Below are positions 10,771 through 17,064 of a DNA stretch of 19,244 nucleotides, in pieces (the stretch's first letter is position 1; every line of letters starts with the position of its first letter). Source of the stretch: CAYVUV01 sp964455095. GTDB lineage: Bacteria > Desulfobacterota > Binatia > HRBIN30 > CADEER01. The notes beneath the pieces are model-generated. The model saw only the letters and a program-made list of their open reading frames with translations. It searched no databases and had not been told where the DNA came from. Where the stretch lies: positions 1-19,244 of the forward strand of contig CAYVUV010000177.1 in assembly GCA_964455095.1 (NCBI GenBank), read 5' to 3'. Both the position numbers and the translations under genes were made by a program.

Positions 10771-11580
10771 ATGTTCAGCAAGTACGTCGACATCGACGGC
10801 GTGGCGGTCAACTACTTCCACACCGGGCCTTCCACGCTGCCCGGCGTCGCGCCGGACCTCGCGCAAGGCGAGCTGCTCGTGCTGCTGCACGGCGCCGGAT
10901 CGAATGCGCACACCTGGCATCGCCAGCTGACGCACTTCGGTGCACGGAACTCGGGTGTCGCGCTCGACTTGCCCGGCCACGGGCGCTCGGGCAGCACGGA
11001 GGGGCTGCCCGATCTCGACGCGCATGTGCGCTTCCTGGCGTCGTTTGCTGCGGCGCTGCGCTTGCGGCCCTTTGTTCTCGTCGGACGCGCACTCGGCGGC
11101 GCGGTGGCGTTGGCCTTCGCGCTGGCGCATCCCGAGCGGGTGCGGGCACTGGTCCTGGCGGCGACGCCGCCGATCTTCGAGATGCCGCAGGCCAGCCTCG
11201 ACACCTGGCGCAACGTCATGCTCGGCCGCGCCACGCAGCCGTTCTCGCCGGCGCTGTTCTCGCCCAAGGTCGACTTTGCCATCATGCGCGAGGCGTTCAT
11301 GGAGCAGGTGAAAACCGACCCGCGCGTGCGCTACACCGACATGCTGGCTTGCAACGGGCTCGACTTCACGGCGCGCCTGGGCGCGATCAAGGTGCCGACG
11401 TTGGTCGTCACCGGCCGCGATGACCACTTCGCCCCGCCCGAGAAAGCCGAGGCGCTGCAGCGGGCGATTCCCGGTGCGCAGCTCACCGTCATCGAGGATG
11501 CCGGTCACACGCTGGCGACCGAACAACCCGAAGCGTTCAATCGGGCCATCGAGACCTTTCTGGACACGCTGCCGCGATGA
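10771..11580 (+). CDS. Alpha/beta-hydrolase-fold protein lacking the nucleophile Ser
   Basis: The 269 residues form a recognisable alpha/beta hydrolase: oxyanion-hole strand LLVLLHGAGSNAHTW (35-49), DLPGHGRSG (66-74), nucleophile-elbow strand FVLVGRALGGAVAL (101-114), acid-residue loop VVTGRDDHFAPPE (212-224) and histidine loop DAGHTLATEQPEAF (243-256). In active members the elbow is GxSxG; here it is GRALG, so the nucleophile position is Ala107 (codon GCA at 11089). Asp218 and His246 are kept. The protein is therefore either a non-hydrolytic member or uses another mechanism. The ATG lies in a short divergent gap with only a weak Shine-Dalgarno sequence. The thiolase-like gene begins 22 nt downstream. 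Function in the cluster is unknown. Confidence 0.85.
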   Translation: MFSKYVDIDGVAVNYFHTGPSTLPGVAPDLAQGELLVLLHGAGSNAHTWHRQLTHFGARNSGVALDLPGHGRSGSTEGLPDLDAHVRFLASFAAALRLRPFVLVGRALGGAVALAFALAHPERVRALVLAATPPIFEMPQASLDTWRNVMLGRATQPFSPALFSPKVDFAIMREAFMEQVKTDPRVRYTDMLACNGLDFTARLGAIKVPTLVVTGRDDHFAPPEKAEALQRAIPGAQLTVIEDAGHTLATEQPEAFNRAIETFLDTLPR

Positions 11581-11602
11581 CCGCGCTCAGAGTAGAGGTC
11601 GT

Positions 11603-12754
11603 ATGGCCGGGTTGAGCGACGCCGTCGTCGCCGGTGTGTTCGAGCATCCGACACGCTGGGCGCCGGACAAGACGCAGTACCAGATCCATGCCGAGAGCGC
11701 GCGCGGGGCGTTGGCGGACGCGGGGTTGACGATCAAGGACGTCGACGGCTTCTTCACCGCCGGCGTCGGGCCGATCGGCATCATGACGCTGGCCGAGCAT
11801 CTCAACCTGACGCCGCGCTACCACGACTCGACCAACATCGGCGGCTCGTCGTTCGTCGCCCACGTCCTGCACGCCGCCGCGGCGATCGCCGCCGGGCTGT
11901 GCGAGGTGGCGCTGATCACGTACGGCAGCACGGCGTCGTCCGATCGCTTCGCCGTCGGCACCGGCGGCCTCACCACCGGCGATCCGCCGGATCAGTTCGA
12001 AGTGCCCTATGGCCCGACGGTGCTCAACTCGTACGCGCTGGTCGCGCAACGCCACATGCACGAGTTCGGCACCACCTCGGAACAGCTCGCCGAGATCGCC
12101 GTCACCATCCGCCGCCACGCCGGCCTCAATCCGGTCGCCAAGTTTCGCGATCCGATCACGATCGACGACGTGCTCGCCTCGCGCGTCGTCTCCTCGCCGC
12201 TGCACCTGCTCGACTGCTGCATCATCAGCGACGGCGGCGGCGCGATCGTCGTCACCAGTGCGCAGCGGGCGCGCGATCTGCCCAAACCGCCGGTGCGCAT
12301 CCTCGGCGGCTCCGAAGGCCTCTGCCACACCAGCATGGGCCGGCGCGATCTGACCGACATGGCGGCGGGGCAGTCGGGTCCGCGCGCCCTGGCGATGGCC
12401 GGCGTGTCGCACGCCGACATCGACCTGTGCATGATCTACGACTCCTTCACCATCACCGTGCTGGAAACGCTGGAGAACCTGGGCTTCTGCAAAAAAGGCG
12501 AGGGCGGCGCGTTCGTACAGAACGGCCGCATCGGCCTGGGCGGCGCCTTGCCGATCAACACCGACGGCGGCGGCCTGTCCTCCAATCACCCCGGCATGCG
12601 CGGCATCTTCCTGGTCATAGAAGCCGTCAAACAGCTGCGCCGCGAATGTGGCCCGCGCCAGGTGCCCGACTGCGACGTCGCGCTGTGCCACGGCACGGGC
12701 GGCATGCTCGGCCTGCGGCACAGCGGTGTTACGCTGCTGTTGGGCAAGAGCTGA
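11603..12754 (+). CDS. Thiolase-like protein (SCP-x/Ltp2 type)
   Basis: A 383-residue thiolase-superfamily protein. The N-terminal active-site region reads STNIGGSSFVAHVLHAAAAI (76-95): the nucleophilic Cys of true thiolases is Gly at 80/81. Later landmarks are LLDCCIISDGGGAIVV (203-217), the helix IDLCMIYDSFTITVLETLE (273-291), SNHPGMRG (327-334), corresponding to the GHPxGxxG catalytic His, and LCHGTGGMLG (361-370), keeping the C-terminal Cys (362). Loss of the first Cys is typical of SCP-x/lipid-transfer thiolase-like proteins, including Ltp2-type steroid aldolases that work with a DUF35 partner. Such a partner follows 8 nt downstream. I infer a CoA-ester aldolase or condensing role rather than classic thiolysis. 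The start ATG at 11603 begins MAGLSDAVVAGVFE, as the family usually does. Confidence 0.88.
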   Translation: MAGLSDAVVAGVFEHPTRWAPDKTQYQIHAESARGALADAGLTIKDVDGFFTAGVGPIGIMTLAEHLNLTPRYHDSTNIGGSSFVAHVLHAAAAIAAGLCEVALITYGSTASSDRFAVGTGGLTTGDPPDQFEVPYGPTVLNSYALVAQRHMHEFGTTSEQLAEIAVTIRRHAGLNPVAKFRDPITIDDVLASRVVSSPLHLLDCCIISDGGGAIVVTSAQRARDLPKPPVRILGGSEGLCHTSMGRRDLTDMAAGQSGPRALAMAGVSHADIDLCMIYDSFTITVLETLENLGFCKKGEGGAFVQNGRIGLGGALPINTDGGGLSSNHPGMRGIFLVIEAVKQLRRECGPRQVPDCDVALCHGTGGMLGLRHSGVTLLLGKS

Positions 12755-12762
12755 GAGTCGCC

Positions 12763-13182
12763 ATGGCCGACCGCACCAAGTACGCCAAGCCCCTGCCGCG
12801 CTTCGACGAAGAGTCGAAGGGCTTCTGGGAGGCCTGCCAGCGCCACGAGCTCTGCGTGCAGCGCTGCGGCGACTGCGCCGCCCTGCGCCACTACCCGCGC
12901 GCCTTGTGTCCGAGCTGCCTCTCCGCGCGCGTCGAGTGGGTCCGCTGCAGCGGCAAGGGGACGGTCCATACCTTCACGGTCACGCACCAGAACCAGGCCG
13001 CCGGATTCCGCGACGAGCTGCCCTATGTGCTGGCGTACGTCGAGCTGGCCGAAGGCGTGCGCATGCTGACCAACATCGTCGGCTGCGCGCCCGACGCCGT
13101 GCGCATCGGCATGCCGGTCGAGGTGGTGTTCGACGACGTCACGCCCGAGGTGACGCTGCCGAAGTTCAAGCCGGTGGGCTAG
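12763..13182 (+). CDS. DUF35 protein (zinc ribbon plus OB fold)
   Basis: Small partner subunit of thiolase-like enzymes. The 139 residues comprise an N-terminal helix (KPLPRFDEESKGFWEACQ), a rubredoxin-like zinc ribbon with Cys35/Cys38 and Cys49/Cys52 (CGDC, CPSC), and an OB-fold beta barrel from about 65 to 130 (GKGTVHTFTVTHQNQAAGF). In characterised systems DUF35 binds and organises thiolase-fold enzymes: the archaeal thiolase/HMG-CoA synthase complex, and the DUF35 part of ChsH2 with aldolase Ltp2 in steroid degradation. The gene starts 8 nt after the thiolase-like stop and is clearly in the same operon. The length is complete for a stand-alone DUF35, with no MaoC part fused to it. Confidence 0.92.
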   Translation: MADRTKYAKPLPRFDEESKGFWEACQRHELCVQRCGDCAALRHYPRALCPSCLSARVEWVRCSGKGTVHTFTVTHQNQAAGFRDELPYVLAYVELAEGVRMLTNIVGCAPDAVRIGMPVEVVFDDVTPEVTLPKFKPVG

Positions 13183-13233
13183 GCGCCCCCGACTGGAGAC
13201 ACCGTCTGAAAGCTGCTAGCTCCAGGGGCGGTC

Positions 13234-13890
13234 ATGATCCTCGACCTGCACGCCCATTCCGACAAGTCCGAAGACAGTCGCGCCCCGCTCGAGACGTACC
13301 TCAAGTGGCTGCAGCGCAAGCGCGATCTGCTGCCGATCGACGGCATCGTGCTGACCGAGCACCGGCAATGGGACCCGGCCGCCGACTACCGCGAGCTGGA
13401 GGACCGCTACGGCATCCTCATCCTGCGCGGCGCCGAGGTGGAGACGGACTACGGGCACGTCCTGCTCTACGGCGTCAACGATGACATCGCCCGGCGCTTC
13501 GACTTTGCCGACGTGCGCCTGCCGGCGCAGGAAGTCGTCACTGAGGTGGCGCGTATGGGCGGCGTCGCGGCGCCCTGTCACCCGGGCCGACCGACCATCG
13601 GCTTGTGCGAGCACTACGCGACGCGGCCGCCGCTCGAGGGTGTCGTGGCGGTCGAGGCGCTCAACGGCGGCAGCCGCAAGGGCGAGAACGAGCGCGTGCA
13701 GGCGGTCATCGACCAGTACGGCTACGGCGCCTTCGGTGGCAGTGACGCGCATCTGGTCAGTCTGATTGGCATCTGCGCCACCGAGTTCGACGACGACATC
13801 CGCAACGTCGACGACCTCGTCGAGGCGCTGCCGCAGAAGCGCTACCGCCCAGTCGACTTCCGCGAGCAGGTGCGGGCCGCGAGGGCTTGA
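13234..13890 (+). CDS. PHP-domain metal-dependent hydrolase
   Basis: A 218-residue protein of the PHP superfamily, which bind a cluster of up to three metal ions and mostly cleave phosphoesters. The metal-ligand motifs are all in place: LHAHSD (His6, His8), TEH (41-43), GAEVE (Glu68), PCHPGRP (His116) and GSDAH (Asp171, His173). No polymerase or other domain is attached. AGGGG lies 5 nt before the ATG. It sits between DUF35 (51 nt upstream) and a MaoC-like gene (4 nt downstream), so it is embedded in the acyl-CoA cluster. The role there is not obvious; relatives include histidinol phosphatases and nucleotide phosphoesterases. Substrate unknown. Confidence 0.88.
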   Translation: MILDLHAHSDKSEDSRAPLETYLKWLQRKRDLLPIDGIVLTEHRQWDPAADYRELEDRYGILILRGAEVETDYGHVLLYGVNDDIARRFDFADVRLPAQEVVTEVARMGGVAAPCHPGRPTIGLCEHYATRPPLEGVVAVEALNGGSRKGENERVQAVIDQYGYGAFGGSDAHLVSLIGICATEFDDDIRNVDDLVEALPQKRYRPVDFREQVRAARA

Positions 13891-13894
13891 GGTT

Positions 13895-14341
13895 ATGGCA
13901 CTGCCGATCGACCGCACCATCGTCGGGCAGGAGTTCGACCACTCCGTCTTCCCGCCCGTCACCGCCGAGCAGATCCTCGCCTACGGCGCATCGTACGGCG
14001 AGACCAACCCGCTCTACACCGATGTTGACGCGGCCGCGCGCGGGCCGCATGGCGGCCTGGTCGCCCCGCCGACGTTTCCGGTTCGTTTGCGCGGCCGGCA
14101 CTTCATGCCCAAGAGCCTGCCGGCCGAGATCGGCCGCAACGGCTTCGACGCCGGCAAGGACATCGAGCTCGCCGAGCCGGTGCGCCCCGGCGACGTGCTG
14201 ACCACGTCGAGCACGGTGCACGATCTGTACGAGAAGACCGGGCGCACCGGCAGCATGGTATTCATCGTCTTTCGCACCACGGTGACGAACCAGAACGGGC
14301 AGACCGTGGCCGTGATCGATCAGCGGATGATGTTCCGGTGA
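13895..14341 (+). CDS. MaoC-like hot-dog protein 1 (N-terminal hydratase-half type)
   Basis: A 148-residue hot-dog-fold protein resembling the N-terminal half of MaoC/FAS1-type dehydratases: TIVGQEFDHSVFPPVTAEQI (8-27), AYGASYGETNPLYTDVDAAA (29-48), GGLVAPPTFPV (53-63) and a late strand VFRTTVTNQNGQTVAVIDQ. The hydratase-2 motif D-x-N-P-x-H appears as E-T-N-P-L-Y (36-41), so both catalytic positions are altered, as is common in the non-catalytic half of heterodimeric hydratases. The ATG at 13895 is 4 nt after the PHP stop; an upstream in-frame ATG at 13766 would overlap the PHP gene without adding any domain. It probably pairs with the second MaoC-like protein encoded 7 nt downstream, acting on enoyl-CoA esters (inference). 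Confidence 0.85.
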   Translation: MALPIDRTIVGQEFDHSVFPPVTAEQILAYGASYGETNPLYTDVDAAARGPHGGLVAPPTFPVRLRGRHFMPKSLPAEIGRNGFDAGKDIELAEPVRPGDVLTTSSTVHDLYEKTGRTGSMVFIVFRTTVTNQNGQTVAVIDQRMMFR

Positions 14342-14343
14342 GG
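14340..14343 (+). promoter_or_regulatory. Ribosome binding site of MaoC-like protein 2
   Basis: GAGG overlaps the preceding stop and lies 5 nt before the GTG at 14349. It lies 14 nt from the alternative ATG at 14358, so it supports the GTG start. Confidence 0.5.
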
Positions 14344-14348
14344 TCCCT

Positions 14349-14774
14349 GTGAACGCCATGCTCTATTTCGAGGACGTCGAAGTCGGCGACGACGTGCCGC
14401 CGTTGCGCGTGACGCTGAGCAACGCGCAGGTGCGGGACTACGCGCTGTCCGCGAACATGCCCGGCGGGCGTTTCATGAGCGACGAGGAGGCCAAGGCGGA
14501 CGGCCTGGCGCGGCAGATCGTGCCTGGCAACCTGAGCCTGGCGCTGTTCTCACGCCTGCTCGACGGGTGGAGCGACGGTGTGCGCATCCGCCGTCTGAGC
14601 GGCACCTTCCGCGGCCTCGTGTATCCCAACGTGCCGCTGACGCTGAGCGCCGTCGTGACCGAGAAGCATGTCAGCGACCACGGGAGCTTCGTCGAATGCG
14701 ATCTGGTCTTGGAGAATCCCGACGGCGAGCGGTTGGTGACCGGTACGGCGACAGTCGTTCTGGCCTCGAGGTGA
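14349..14774 (+). CDS. MaoC-like hot-dog protein 2
   Basis: A 141-residue MaoC-family hot-dog protein beginning (M)NAMLYFEDVEVGDDVPPLRV, the usual MaoC opening. The catalytic loop, normally SGDxNPIHxD, reads LSANMPGGRFMSDEEAKADG (33-52), so the Asp and His of an (R)-hydratase are not present. The second half has IVPGNLSLALFSRLL (57-71), a hot-dog helix, and the late strands with LVTGTATVVLAS. It is probably the partner of the preceding MaoC-like protein in a two-subunit hydratase, or a CoA-binding protein without hydratase activity. The GTG start at 14349 fits the GAGG upstream; ATG 14358 would shorten it by three residues. The end overlaps the acyltransferase start by 4 nt (GTGA). Confidence 0.83.
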   Translation: MNAMLYFEDVEVGDDVPPLRVTLSNAQVRDYALSANMPGGRFMSDEEAKADGLARQIVPGNLSLALFSRLLDGWSDGVRIRRLSGTFRGLVYPNVPLTLSAVVTEKHVSDHGSFVECDLVLENPDGERLVTGTATVVLASR

Positions 14775-15580
14775 AGGGCGCTCCCGCGCCCCGGGTACGC
14801 CTCCCACGTCGCGATCCGTTCGGCTACGACCCGGCCTTTCACCGGCAGATGCTGCCGGTGCTGGAGTTCTTCTACCGGCGCTACTGGCGCGCGCAGACGG
14901 AAGGGGTCGAACACGTGCCGGCGCGCGGCCCGGTGCTGATCGTCGGCAACCATTCCGGCGGACTGCCGTTCGACGCGGCGATGGTCGCCGCCGCCGTCGA
15001 GCTCGATCACCCGCGCCCGCGCCTCGTGCGCGTGCTCTACGACCGCTTCGTCAGCGACATGCCGGTCGTGCCCGAGCTGTACGACCGTTTCGGCGCCGTG
15101 CGCGCCTCGTATGCGAATGCCGAGACGTTGCTGCGGCGGCGCGCCGTGGTAGGCATTTTTCCCGAAGGCGTCGCCGGAGTCTCTAAGGGCATCGGCCAGC
15201 GCTATCGCCTGCAGCGCTTTCACACCGGTTTCATCCGCCTCAGCGTCGCGTTGCGCGTGCCGATCGTGCCGGTCGCCGTCGTCGGCGCCGAGGAGACCTA
15301 CCCGGTGATCGGCAAGTGGAAGCCGCGCGGGTGGCTGCGCGAGCTGCTCAATGTGCCGTACATCCCCGTCACGCCCTTCTTCCCCATGCTGGGCCCGTTG
15401 GGCGCAATTCCGCTTCCGACCAAATGGCACATCCGCTTCGGCGAGCCGCTGCACCTCTACCGCGACCACGGCGACGCCCCGCTCGAACGCCAGGCGACGT
15501 GGAAACTCGCCGAGCAGGTGCGGCGCCAGATTCAGGCGATGGTGCACACGCTGCTGGCCGAGCGCGAGTCGCTCTTTTGA
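14771..15580 (+). CDS. LPLAT-family acyltransferase (PlsC/MGAT-like)
   Basis: Acyltransferase of the lysophospholipid/glycerol acyltransferase superfamily, expected to move an acyl group from acyl-CoA or acyl-ACP to a lipid hydroxyl at the membrane. In the 269 residues, GPVLIVGNHSGGLPFDAAMV (53-72) carries the catalytic His-Asp pair, with six residues between them instead of the usual four. GIFPEGVAGVSKG (128-140) is the substrate-binding FPEG motif, and RLSVALRVPIVPVAVVGAEE (156-175) is the following core strand. This resembles the MGAT/TMEM68-like branch more than classic PlsC. The GTG at 14771 overlaps the preceding TGA as GTGA and gives a sensible start; an in-frame ATG at 14567 lies deep inside the MaoC-like gene. 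Acceptor lipid unknown. Confidence 0.85.
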   Translation: MKGAPAPRVRLPRRDPFGYDPAFHRQMLPVLEFFYRRYWRAQTEGVEHVPARGPVLIVGNHSGGLPFDAAMVAAAVELDHPRPRLVRVLYDRFVSDMPVVPELYDRFGAVRASYANAETLLRRRAVVGIFPEGVAGVSKGIGQRYRLQRFHTGFIRLSVALRVPIVPVAVVGAEETYPVIGKWKPRGWLRELLNVPYIPVTPFFPMLGPLGAIPLPTKWHIRFGEPLHLYRDHGDAPLERQATWKLAEQVRRQIQAMVHTLLAERESLF

Positions 15581-15594
15581 TCTCGAACCTCACT

Positions 15595-15605
15595 ATGTTG
15601 AACAT
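15595..15605. promoter_or_regulatory. Operator-like palindrome ATGTTGAACAT
   Basis: A perfect 11-nt palindrome around a central G. It lies in a locally AT-richer stretch of the 75-nt gap before the acyl-CoA dehydrogenase and overlaps the candidate -35 element at 15598. The position would suit a repressor, for example TetR-type, but no regulator gene is in the window. Confidence 0.3.
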
Positions 15606-15626
15606 TGCTACGGCCGGTGATAGCCA
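15598..15626 (+). promoter_or_regulatory. Candidate promoter of the acyl-CoA dehydrogenase
   Basis: TTGAAC, a 17-nt spacer ending in TGA, then TAGCCA (15621-15626). It has the same extended -10 pattern as the candidate at 10730-10758. The -10 is a weak match to TATAAT. Confidence 0.3.
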
Positions 15627-15643
15627 GCCTCGAACGATCGACG

Positions 15644-15649
15644 AAGGAG
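15644..15649 (+). promoter_or_regulatory. Strong ribosome binding site of the acyl-CoA dehydrogenase
   Basis: AAGGAG, 6 nt before the ATG at 15656, fixes that start. It rules out the ATG at 15656-51 (15605) further upstream in frame. Confidence 0.75.
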
Positions 15650-15655
15650 CGCACC

Positions 15656-16837
15656 ATGGACCTTTCGCTGAGCCCGGAGCACGAGGCGTTTCGCCAGCAG
15701 GTGCGCGGTTGGCTCAAGGCCAACGTGCCCAAGCGCGAGGCCGACGGCGACTACCGCGAGCCCGGTGACCCGCAGCGCGTGCAACGCCTCAAGGCCTGGC
15801 AGCGCAAGCTCGCCGATGCGGGCTACGTCGCCATGGGGTGGCCGAAGGAATACGGCGGCCAGGGCGCCGACCTCATGCGCCAGACCATCCTCAACCAGGA
15901 GCTGGTGCTGGCTCACGCGCCGCAACAGATCGGGATGATGGGCGTGCAGATGGTCGGGCCGACCGTGATTCAGTTCGGCACCGACGAGCAGAAGCAGCGC
16001 TACCTGCCGCGCATCCTGCGCGCCGACGAGATCTGGTGTCAGGGGTACTCGGAGCCCGGCGCTGGCTCGGATCTCGCGTCGCTGAAGACGCGCGCCGAGC
16101 TGGTCGGTGACGAGTTCATCGTCAACGGGCAGAAGGTCTGGACCTCGAACGCGCAGATCGCCGACTGGATGTTCTGCCTGGTGCGCACCGACGCGAACGC
16201 GCCGAAGCACCGCGGCATCTCGTATCTGTTTATCGACATGAAGACGCCCGGCATTACCGTGCGGCCGTTGGTGCAGATGACCGGCGATGCGGGGTTCAAC
16301 GAGGTATTCTTCGAAGACGTGCGCGTGCCGCGCAAGAATCTCGTCGGCGAGCTGAACCAGGGGTGGCAGGTGGCCAACGCGACCCTGGCGCACGAGCGCA
16401 ACATGCTCGGCTCGACCACGCGCACGCAGATGATGCTCAATGGCCTCCTGCGGCTCGCGCAGACGCACCAGCGCTACGGCAAGCCGGCGAGCACCGATCC
16501 GGTCATGCGCCAGCGTCTGGCCGATCTGATGATTCGGGTCGAGGCGATGAAGTTTCACTCGTATCGCCAGCTGACGGACACGTTGAAGGGGCGCGCCCCC
16601 GGCATCGGGGCCTCGGTGAACAAGTTGGTCTCGACCGAGCTCAACCACGACATTGCCGCGACCGCCATGGAGCTGATGGGGAACTACGGCACCCTGGCGC
16701 GCAAGTCCGCCCACGTCCTCGACCGCGGCATGTGGCCGTACGAGTTCATGTTCACGCTCGGCCTGATCATCGGCGGCGGCACCTCGCAGATTCAAAAGAA
16801 CATCATCAGCGAGCGCGGGCTGGGCATGCCGCGGTGA
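15656..16837 (+). CDS. Acyl-CoA dehydrogenase (FAD-dependent)
   Basis: Flavoenzyme that introduces a 2,3-double bond into an acyl-CoA. The 393 residues show the three-domain plan: N-terminal helices (LSLSPEHEAFRQQVRGWLK), the FAD/substrate-binding beta domain with WCQGYSEPGAGSDLASLKT (127-145) and VNGQKVWTSNAQIADW (156-171), and the C-terminal helical domain ending GGGTSQIQKNIISERGLGMP. The common catalytic Glu before GTSQI is Gly here (373-375). Glu247 in LAHERNML lies on the helix where the isovaleryl/long-chain class carries its base, so the enzyme need not be inactive. The start is set by AAGGAG 6 nt upstream. It is the last gene of the cluster, 75 nt after the acyltransferase, possibly with its own promoter. 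No partner dehydrogenase or electron-transfer flavoprotein gene is in the window. Confidence 0.95.
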   Translation: MDLSLSPEHEAFRQQVRGWLKANVPKREADGDYREPGDPQRVQRLKAWQRKLADAGYVAMGWPKEYGGQGADLMRQTILNQELVLAHAPQQIGMMGVQMVGPTVIQFGTDEQKQRYLPRILRADEIWCQGYSEPGAGSDLASLKTRAELVGDEFIVNGQKVWTSNAQIADWMFCLVRTDANAPKHRGISYLFIDMKTPGITVRPLVQMTGDAGFNEVFFEDVRVPRKNLVGELNQGWQVANATLAHERNMLGSTTRTQMMLNGLLRLAQTHQRYGKPASTDPVMRQRLADLMIRVEAMKFHSYRQLTDTLKGRAPGIGASVNKLVSTELNHDIAATAMELMGNYGTLARKSAHVLDRGMWPYEFMFTLGLIIGGGTSQIQKNIISERGLGMPR

Positions 16838-17054
16838 TGATCGACCCAGGGCGGATGGGGGCAGATCGGTCGGTGCAAATTCCGGTAGAGGGTGGCGGCC
16901 AGCTGGGGTACACTCCGGCGCCGCGTCGGCGGCTGGGACCTGGGTAGCGGGGAGGTAGGGCAGGCACGCCCTATTTCCGACACGTGGCGGTGGAGGGTCC
17001 CCCGCGGCTGCTGCGTGGCTGTGCGGGTCGCGAGGCGGCAGAAGCGACACGGGC

Positions 17055-17060
17055 GGAGGA
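17055..17060 (+). promoter_or_regulatory. Ribosome binding site of the DUF1566 protein
   Basis: GGAGGA, 4 nt before the ATG at 17065, decides the start. The alternative GTG/ATG frame start at 16984 has no such site and would add only low-complexity residues. Confidence 0.65.
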
Positions 17061-17064
17061 GGGC

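Noticed and set aside
10675..11526. Long minus-strand extension of the Gfo/Idh/MocA frame (would give 641 residues)
   Set aside because: The extension is antisense to the alpha/beta-hydrolase gene, has no recognisable domain, and the Rossmann fold begins right after the ATG at 10674.
16838..17064. Possible promoter (TACACT at 16909-16914) before the DUF1566 gene
   Set aside because: No -35-like hexamer at 16-18 nt upstream. The gap is GC-rich with only a weak 5-bp hairpin near 16920.
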